Origin: an uncultured Clostridia bacterium
Lineage (GTDB): Bacteria > Bacillota_A > Clostridia > Oscillospirales > Oscillospiraceae
Reading direction: 5' to 3'
Assembly (NCBI GenBank): GCA_946405325.1
Contig: CAMJGU010000062.1
Coordinates: forward strand, 1-5,877
Length of the DNA stretch: 5,877 bases
The notes below the pieces were generated by a model. The model made no database searches and was not told the origin of the DNA. It saw nothing but the letters and a program-made list of their open reading frames with translations. Positions 1 to 4,177 of this stretch are shown here, piece after piece. A program made the translations under genes and the position numbers. Each line of letters starts with the position of its first letter. Within the stretch, counting starts at the first letter, position 1.

Positions 1-676
1 TGACCTGCTTCTGGTTCTCCTCATGCGCCAGCTTGATGGCGGCGAGCATCTGATCATTGGGCACCTCGTTGGCGCCGGCCTCGATCATGACGACCTTCTT
101 GCCGGTGGAGACCACGGTCACGTCGAGGTCGGAGACCTTGCGCTGCTCGCTCGTCGGGTTCAGCACCAGCTGACCGTCGACGAGGCCGACCTTCAGCGCG
201 CCGATGGGGCCGTTCCAGGGGATGTCGGAGATGGCGAGCGCCGCGCTCGCGCCGATGAGCGCCGCGATCTCGGGGGAGCAGTCGTGATCGACCGCCATGA
301 CGGTCGCCATGATGGACACGTCGTTGCGGAAGTCATAGGGGAACAGCGGGCGGATGGGGCGGTCGATGACGCGGGCGGTCAGGATGCCCTTCTCGCCGGG
401 ACGGCCCTCGCGGCGGTTGAAGCTGCCGGGGATGCGGCCCACGGCGTAGAGCTTCTCCTCGAAGTCCACGGACATGGGGAAGAAATCCACGCCGTCGCGG
501 GGACGGGGCGCGGCGGTGACGCACACCAGCACGCGGGTGTCGCCGTAGCCGACCATGACGGAGGCGTTGGCGAGCTCGGCGAGCTTGCCGACCTCGAGGA
601 ACAGCGGGCGGCCCGCCACTTCGAGCTCATACTTGTGATAGTTGGGGAACTGTCTCTTGGTGATGATGGTTGACAT
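1..676 (-). CDS. pnp: Polyribonucleotide nucleotidyltransferase (PNPase), N-terminal 225 codons, cut by window edge
   Basis: PNPase is a phosphorolytic 3'-5' exoribonuclease in the cytoplasm that degrades mRNA to nucleoside diphosphates. The frame reads MSTIITKRQFPNYHKYELEV and stays open to the left edge. It covers the first RNase PH-like domain and the segment following it. Visible family motifs are DFFPMSVDFEEKLYAVGRIPGSF at about residues 64-86, the RNA-binding FNRREGRP loop (86-93), IDRPIRPLFP (104-113), and further on GASAALAISDIPWNGPIGA. These align well with E. coli PNPase as remembered. The catalytic second PH domain and the KH and S1 domains would lie outside the window. The start is the ATG at 676, with AAAAGGAG at 684-691 seven bases upstream. 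An ATG at 681 is in another frame. It lies downstream of rpsO in the conserved rpsO-pnp order and may be co-transcribed by read-through. The identification is secure. Confidence 0.97.
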   Translation of the reverse strand, partial: MSTIITKRQFPNYHKYELEVAGRPLFLEVGKLAELANASVMVGYGDTRVLVCVTAAPRPRDGVDFFPMSVDFEEKLYAVGRIPGSFNRREGRPGEKGILTARVIDRPIRPLFPYDFRNDVSIMATVMAVDHDCSPEIAALIGASAALAISDIPWNGPIGALKVGLVDGQLVLNPTSEQRKVSDLDVTVVSTGKKVVMIEAGANEVPNDQMLAAIKLAHEENQKQV

Positions 677-708
677 TGCATATCTCCTTTTGAAAAATTT
701 TTTCTTCA

Positions 709-790
709 GGAGCCTGTCCGACCTTTAGCACTTGATTTCAAGGCCGAGCTTCGACCGCAAAATCAACTGCTAAAAGGGAAAATAGGCTCC
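709..790 (-). repeat. Long nested inverted repeat (hairpin) in the pnp leader
   Basis: The outer arms 709-715 (ggagcct) and 784-790 (aggctcc) are exact inverted repeats of 7 bp. Inside them, 724-738 and 760-774 pair at 14 of 15 positions around a single mismatch (731/767). Two more C-G pairs (722-723 with 776-777) extend that stem past a bulged base. An inner 5-bp stem (742-746 with 752-756) closes a 5-base loop and pairs fully only in the minus-strand RNA, where one pair is G-U. The total is about 28 pairs in 82 bases. It is not followed by a T-run on the minus strand, so it is not a simple terminator. It could be an RNase III-type processing site controlling pnp, as in the E. coli pnp leader, or a small dispersed palindromic element. 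The structure is seen directly; the function is inferred. Confidence 0.75.
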
Positions 791-812
791 CGAAACGCCG
801 GGGACAGATACG

Positions 813-845
813 AAAAGACGCGGGGGAAGCGGAACTTCCCCCGCG
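813..845 (-). terminator. Terminator/attenuator-like hairpin after rpsO
   Basis: An 11-bp perfect inverted repeat (819-829 with 835-845, GC-rich, 5-base loop) begins 7 bases after the rpsO stop codon. In the minus-strand RNA it is followed by UCUUUU. The stem is strong but the U-tract is short and interrupted, so it may terminate only part of the transcripts and let some polymerase continue into pnp. It would also protect the rpsO 3' end from exonucleases. Confidence 0.6.
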
Positions 846-852
846 ACTGCTC

Positions 853-1119
853 TTACTTACGAATGCCGAGCTTGGCGATCAGCGCACGATAGCGCTCGAT
901 GTCCTTCTTCATGAGGTAGTCGAGCAGGCTGCGGCGCTTACCGATCATCTTGTACAGGCCGCGACGGGAGTGGTTGTCGTGGGCGTGCACCTTGAGGTGC
1001 TCGGTGAGCTGGTTGATCCGCTCGGTGAGAATGGCGACCTGCACCTCGGGGGAGCCGGTGTCGTTTTCGTGGGTACGGTTGGCCTCGATGATGGAGGTCT
1101 TCTGGTCTTTGAGCATCAT
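853..1119 (-). CDS. rpsO: 30S ribosomal protein S15
   Basis: S15 is a primary 16S rRNA-binding protein of the small-subunit platform and contacts the central domain of 16S rRNA. The 88-residue product has the usual length (89 in E. coli). It carries the family hallmarks: [17 protein letters not shown] near residues 19-35, then [23 protein letters not shown], and a basic LGIRK C-terminus. The residues H, D and S of the HDxHSRRGL block are the rRNA-contacting ones in the family. There are two adjacent ATG codons (1119 and 1116). The AAAGGTGG Shine-Dalgarno at 1129-1136 lies 9 bases from the first and 12 from the second, so the first is preferred although MLKDQK would also suit. It has its own promoter and a structured leader. 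pnp follows in the same direction after a 176-bp gap. Confidence 0.98.
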   Translation of the reverse strand: MMLKDQKTSIIEANRTHENDTGSPEVQVAILTERINQLTEHLKVHAHDNHSRRGLYKMIGKRRSLLDYLMKKDIERYRALIAKLGIRK

Positions 1120-1127
1120 GGTTGTTT

Positions 1128-1191
1128 TCCACCTTTCGTTTTATTCTCCCTCGGCTGCGTCAGGGAGCAGGTGGACTGTCCGCAAACGAGG
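1128..1191 (-). promoter_or_regulatory. Structured rpsO 5' leader with potential Shine-Dalgarno sequestration
   Basis: In the minus-strand RNA the Shine-Dalgarno segment AGGUGGA (1128-1134) is exactly complementary to UCCACCU (1169-1175). Nested between them is a hairpin with 6-bp arms (1146-1151 with 1162-1167). A competing pairing joins 1187-1191 (CCUCG in RNA) with 1149-1153 (CGAGG), next to a CUGC/GCAG stem. It shares bases with the first fold, so the two exclude each other. S15 represses its own translation through leader RNA structures in several bacterial groups, and the leader types differ between lineages. That knowledge plus the visible pairing suggests an autoregulatory leader. No match to a specific described class is claimed. 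Confidence 0.5.
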
Positions 1192-1210
1192 CCGGGGAAC
1201 ATGCCCGATG

Positions 1211-1239
1211 ATACTATCACAGTTTTTCCAAGGGGTCAA
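1211..1239 (-). promoter_or_regulatory. Promoter for rpsO
   Basis: On the minus strand, TTGACC (-35, 1234-1239) is separated by 17 bp from TAGTAT (-10, 1211-1216). A TG one base upstream of the -10 makes it an extended -10 site. Transcription would start near 1204-1206, giving a leader of about 85 bases before the rpsO ATG. It lies just beyond the terminator of the upstream symporter gene, so rpsO appears to be transcribed independently. Confidence 0.75.
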
Positions 1240-1257
1240 GAAAAATTTACACCTATA

Positions 1258-1287
1258 AAGAAAAAAGAGGGCTTACGCCCTCTTTTT
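1258..1287 (-). terminator. Intrinsic terminator of the AGCS symporter gene
   Basis: The inverted repeat AAAAAGAGGGC (1277-1287 on the minus strand) / GCCCTCTTTTT (1262-1272) has a GTAA tetraloop. It is followed on the minus strand by a continuous run of Ts, then CTTT. This is a textbook rho-independent terminator. The TAA stop of the symporter gene (1286-1288) lies in its first arm, so coding sequence and terminator overlap. The A-tract on the other side could also let it act on plus-strand transcripts, but no plus-strand gene ends here. Confidence 0.92.
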
Positions 1288-2689
1288 ACTTTTTGATCGC
1301 CTTGAAGTAGTCCTTCGTCACCTTGATGACCACCGGGCTGAGCAGCAGCAATCCGATCAGGTTCGGGATCGCCATGAGACCGTTGAGCGTGTCGGAGATG
1401 TCCCACACCAGCGTCAGGTCGGCGACCGCGCCGAGCACGATCACGATGACAAACAGCAGCTGATAGGGCTTCACCGCCTTGTGGCCGAACAGATACTCGA
1501 TGCAGCGGGTGCCGTAGAGCGACCAGCCGAGGATCGTGGACGTGGCGAACAGCAGCAGACCCAGCGCCAGCAGCGTCGCGCCGAACTTCTGGCCGAACAC
1601 CGTGGAGAAGCCCGCGATCGTGGTGGTCGCGCCGGCGAGAGCGCCCTCGCCCCAATGACCCTCGGCGACGCCGGAGCACAGGACGACCAGAGCCGTCAGC
1701 GTGCAGATCACGATGGTGTCCATGAACACCTCGAAGATGCCGTAGAGGCCCTGCTTGACGGGGTCGCGCTCGGAGGTGGAGGCGTGGGCGATGGGCGCGG
1801 AGCCGAGGCCCGCCTCATTGGAGAACACGCCGCGGCCGACGCCCTTGGTCATGGCGAGGCGGATGGTGATGCCCGCCGCGCCGCCGACGACGGCGGAGGG
1901 GTTGAACGCGCCCTTGAAGATCATGCCGAACACGGCGGGGATCGCGCCCGCGTGGGCGATGACCACGATCACCGCGCAGACGATGTAGATGATCGCCATG
2001 AACGGCACCAGCTTCTCCGTGACCTGGCCGATGCGCTTCACGCCGCCGATGACGACGAGGCCGACGAAGATCGCGATGACGATGCCGGTGACGAGGGCGA
2101 TGGTGCTCTTCGCGTCCACGGCGGCGGGGTTGAACGCCTGCGCCACCTGATTGACGGAGTCGGCGATGGAGTTGATCTGGGAGATGTTGCCGATGCCGAA
2201 GGCCGCAATCGCGCCGAGGACGGCGAACACCGTACCCAGCCACTTGAAGTGCTTGCCGAGGCCGTTCTTAATATAGTACATCGGGCCGCCGACCCACTCG
2301 CCGTTTTCGTTGCGCTCGCGATACTTCACCGCGAGCAGCACTTCGGCGTACTTGGTGCACATGCCGACGAGGGCGGAGATCCACATCCAGAACACCGCGC
2401 CGGGGCCGCCGAGGACGATCGCGCCCGTGACGCCGGCGATGTTGCCGGTGCCGACGGTCGCCGCCAGCGCCGTGGTCACCGCCTGGAAGGGCGTGATCTC
2501 GCCGTGGCCGGCCTCCGCCTTGTGAAAGACCTTGCCGATGGTGTTCTTCATCGCGTAGCCGAACTTGCGGAACTGCAAAAATCCGGTGGCGATGCTCAGG
2601 TACAGACCCGTACCGACCAGCAGCACCAGCATCACGGGGCCCCAGACGAAGCCGTTGATGGCACTGTTGATCTGAATGATCGCATCCAT
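1286..2689 (-). CDS. Alanine/glycine:cation symporter family protein (AGCS, sodium:alanine symporter)
   Basis: Members of this family import alanine or glycine across the cytoplasmic membrane with sodium (sometimes protons). The 467-residue length is normal for the family, and the protein is hydrophobic throughout, with about 11 membrane segments. Family motifs are TALAATVGTGNIAGVTGAI (about 73-91), GGPGAVFWMW (94-103) followed by a conserved KYAEV, GEWVGGPMYYI (130-140), and RGVFSNEAGLGSAP (286-299). The GTGNIAGV and NEAGLGSAP regions belong to the conserved substrate/ion-binding core. The ATG at 2689 is chosen because TAGGAG lies about 9 bases upstream and the protein begins with the usual short amphipathic stretch before TM1 (about 15-34). 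It is monocistronic, with its own promoter and terminator. Which amino acid it carries cannot be told from sequence. Confidence 0.96.
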   Translation of the reverse strand: MDAIIQINSAINGFVWGPVMLVLLVGTGLYLSIATGFLQFRKFGYAMKNTIGKVFHKAEAGHGEITPFQAVTTALAATVGTGNIAGVTGAIVLGGPGAVFWMWISALVGMCTKYAEVLLAVKYRERNENGEWVGGPMYYIKNGLGKHFKWLGTVFAVLGAIAAFGIGNISQINSIADSVNQVAQAFNPAAVDAKSTIALVTGIVIAIFVGLVVIGGVKRIGQVTEKLVPFMAIIYIVCAVIVVIAHAGAIPAVFGMIFKGAFNPSAVVGGAAGITIRLAMTKGVGRGVFSNEAGLGSAPIAHASTSERDPVKQGLYGIFEVFMDTIVICTLTALVVLCSGVAEGHWGEGALAGATTTIAGFSTVFGQKFGATLLALGLLLFATSTILGWSLYGTRCIEYLFGHKAVKPYQLLFVIVIVLGAVADLTLVWDISDTLNGLMAIPNLIGLLLLSPVVIKVTKDYFKAIKK

Positions 2690-2753
2690 ATTTTCACTCT
2701 CCTAAAATGATCTATTAATTTTTTTGAACTTGAACTTCAAAATTTTCTATGAG

Positions 2754-2782
2754 ACTATACCAAAAAATCGTCATTTTGTCAA
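2754..2782 (-). promoter_or_regulatory. Promoter for the AGCS symporter gene
   Basis: On the minus strand a perfect TTGACA (-35, 2777-2782) and TATAGT (-10, 2754-2759) are separated by 17 bp. A start near 2747 gives an AT-rich leader of about 58 bases. That leader contains a short GAACTT-type direct repeat (2724-2740, plus-strand reading) of unknown meaning. The near-consensus elements suggest strong vegetative sigma-factor expression. Confidence 0.85.
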
Positions 2783-2841
2783 TAGAGAATCGGTATTATG
2801 AGCACCTTTTCACAAGGCACGCCGCAATTTGAAATTGTCTC

Positions 2842-2870
2842 TTGACAAAACGCACAGAGCAAGCTATCCT
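2842..2870 (+). promoter_or_regulatory. Promoter of the GntR-ABC operon
   Basis: TTGACA (-35, 2842-2847) and TATCCT (-10, 2865-2870) have 17-bp spacing. The expected start is around 2877, inside the palindromic operator that follows directly, so repressor binding would block polymerase or its escape. It faces away from the AGCS promoter; the two -35 boxes are about 60 bp apart. Confidence 0.82.
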
Positions 2871-2897
2871 AACTGTACTAGAACAGTTAATACAGTT
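2871..2897 (+). promoter_or_regulatory. Probable GntR/YtrA-type operator: 18-bp palindrome plus an extra half-site
   Basis: Positions 2871-2888 form AACTGT-ACTAGA-ACAGTT. The 6-bp arms are perfect and the centre is CTAG, so only one symmetric base pair deviates from a perfect 18-bp palindrome. A further ACAGTT lies at 2892-2897, in direct repeat with the right arm at 9-bp spacing. The site starts at the base after the -10 box and covers the predicted transcription start. With a GntR-family gene as the first gene downstream, negative autoregulation is the simplest reading. The palindrome is seen; the binding protein is inferred. Confidence 0.78.
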
Positions 2898-2918
2898 TCG
2901 CCGAAAGGAGGAAATGCG

Positions 2919-3284
2919 TTGATTACCTTGAACTATCGCGACGCGCGACCCATCTACGAACAAGTGAAAGACGGACTGCGCAAGCTGATCGTCAGCGGCG
3001 CGATCGCGGACGGGGAAAAGCTGCCGAGTGTGCGGCAATTAGCGAGCCAACTCGCCATCAACCCGAACACCATCCAGCGGGCGTACAACGAGCTGGAAGC
3101 GGAGGGCTACGCCGCGTCGGTGCCCGGCAAGGGCAGCTTCGCCGTGCGCGGCGAGCGCGCCCACGACGACGCCCGACGGCAGGAGCTTGCCGCGCGGCTG
3201 CGGGAGACCGCCGCGGAGCTGCGCGCCATGGGCATGAGCCAGGCCGAGATCGAAGCGCTTTGCAAGGAGGGAGAAGAGAAATGA
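2919..3284 (+). CDS. GntR-family transcriptional regulator, YtrA-like subfamily
   Basis: A 121-residue DNA-binding protein, the short length typical of YtrA-type regulators that lack a large ligand domain. The winged helix-turn-helix occupies about residues 8-76: RPIYEQVKDGLRKLIVSG, then LPSVRQLASQLAINPNTIQRAY (35-56), then ELEAEGY and a GKGSF wing. The remaining 45 residues are a charged, helical tail likely used for dimerization. The start is the TTG at 2919, giving MITLNYRD, with AAAGGAGG (2904-2911) seven bases upstream. An in-frame ATG at 2829 lies upstream of the promoter and cannot be used from it. The ATG at 2914 is out of frame and reaches a stop after two codons. The stop codon overlaps the next gene's start (ATGA). 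It probably represses this operon through the adjacent palindrome. Confidence 0.93.
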   Translation: MITLNYRDARPIYEQVKDGLRKLIVSGAIADGEKLPSVRQLASQLAINPNTIQRAYNELEAEGYAASVPGKGSFAVRGERAHDDARRQELAARLRETAAELRAMGMSQAEIEALCKEGEEK

Positions 3285-4177
3285 TCGAAGTCAAAAACCT
3301 CGTCAAGACCTTTGACGGTTTCCGGGCGCTGGACGACGCCAACGTGACCGTGCCGCAGGGCGCGATCTACGGCCTCGTCGGCCCCAACGGCGCGGGCAAG
3401 ACCACGCTGCTGCGCCACCTGACCGGCGTGTACCGGCAGGATTCCGGCACGCTCACCGTGGATGGGCAGGCGGTGTGGGAGAATCCCGCCGTCAAGACGC
3501 GCATCGCGTCCATCCCGGACGACTGGTACTATTTTATGCAGGCGGGCATTCGGGAAATGATGGCGTATTATCGGGGCTTTTATCCGCAGTTCAATATGGA
3601 ACGCTACGAAAAGCTGAAAACCGTGTTCGAGCTGAACGAAAAGCAGCCCATCCGCCGCATGTCCAAGGGCATGCAGAAGCAGGCGGCGTTCTGGCTGGCG
3701 ATGTGCTGCATGCCGGACTATCTCATCCTCGACGAACCGGTGGACGGGCTCGACCCCGTCATGCGCCGTCAGGTCTGGGGACTCATCATGCAGGACGTGG
3801 CGGAGCGCGGCACGACGGTGCTGGTGTCCTCCCACAACCTGCGCGAGCTGGAGGACGTGTGCGACCACGTGGGCATCATGAACAAGGGCAAGGTGCTGCT
3901 GGAGCGCAGCCTCTCCGAGTTGCAGGACAACACGGTGAAATTGCAGGTGGTGTTCGACGGCGACGCGCCGACGCTGCCGGAAACGCTCACCGTACTGCAC
4001 CGCAGCGCCGTCGGGCGCGTGCACACCATCATCTTCCGCGGCGCGCAGCACGACATCGAGGCGGCGCTGGCACAGTTCAAGCCGGTCTTTATGGAGGCCG
4101 TGCCGCTGACGCTGGAGGAGATCTTCATCTATGAGCTGGGAGGTGCCGACTATGCAGTCAAAGACATCATTCTTTAA
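3281..4177 (+). CDS. ABC transporter ATP-binding protein (ABC-2/YtrB-like)
   Basis: A 298-residue nucleotide-binding subunit that would power the membrane protein encoded next. Walker A is GPNGAGKT (34-41), the signature motif is the divergent MSKGM (127-131) in place of LSGGQ, Walker B is LILDEP with the catalytic Glu at 152, the D-loop is GLDP (156-159), and the switch His is 185 in VSSHNL. The usual Q-loop glutamine region reads SIPDDWYYF, with Asp where Gln is expected, as seen in some exporter-type ATPases of this group. About 95 residues after the core form a C-terminal extension ending in LTLEEIFIYELGG, a common tail in ABC-2 exporters. The ATG at 3281 is favoured by AAGGAGG at 3264-3270 and the 4-bp overlap with the regulator. 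An ATG at 3260 in the same frame lies upstream of that ribosome binding site. The substrate is unknown. Confidence 0.95.
   Translation: MIEVKNLVKTFDGFRALDDANVTVPQGAIYGLVGPNGAGKTTLLRHLTGVYRQDSGTLTVDGQAVWENPAVKTRIASIPDDWYYFMQAGIREMMAYYRGFYPQFNMERYEKLKTVFELNEKQPIRRMSKGMQKQAAFWLAMCCMPDYLILDEPVDGLDPVMRRQVWGLIMQDVAERGTTVLVSSHNLRELEDVCDHVGIMNKGKVLLERSLSELQDNTVKLQVVFDGDAPTLPETLTVLHRSAVGRVHTIIFRGAQHDIEAALAQFKPVFMEAVPLTLEEIFIYELGGADYAVKDIIL

Noticed and set aside
23..673. A 216-codon plus-strand frame opposite pnp
   Set aside because: Asp/Gly/His/Ala-rich antisense shadow of PNPase; no independent signals.
1481..2710. A 409-codon open frame on the plus strand opposite the AGCS symporter gene
   Set aside because: Low-complexity Asp/Arg/His/Ala/Gly-rich translation typical of antisense GC-rich frames. 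The opposite strand encodes an unmistakable AGCS protein.
2724..2740. GAACTT direct repeat and small odd palindrome in the symporter leader
   Set aside because: Short AT-rich repetition without terminator, aptamer or operator hallmarks; noted only within the promoter entry.
2802..2820. Imperfect inverted repeat (gcacctt...aaggcac) between the divergent promoters
   Set aside because: Only 5 of 7 positions are symmetric in a short arm; too weak to separate from chance.
2829..2918. N-terminal extension of the GntR regulator from an ATG at 2829
   Set aside because: This start lies upstream of the predicted promoter, lacks a ribosome binding site, and would translate the promoter and operator. 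The TTG at 2919 has ideal spacing and matches the usual family N-terminus.
2796..3038. An 80-codon minus-strand frame across the divergent promoter region
   Set aside because: It covers the operon promoter and operator and the start of the GntR gene, with no family resemblance or ribosome binding site.
3107..4051. A 314-codon minus-strand frame opposite the GntR and ABC genes
   Set aside because: Spans two well-supported genes, has a compositionally biased product, and no recognised domain or ribosome binding site.
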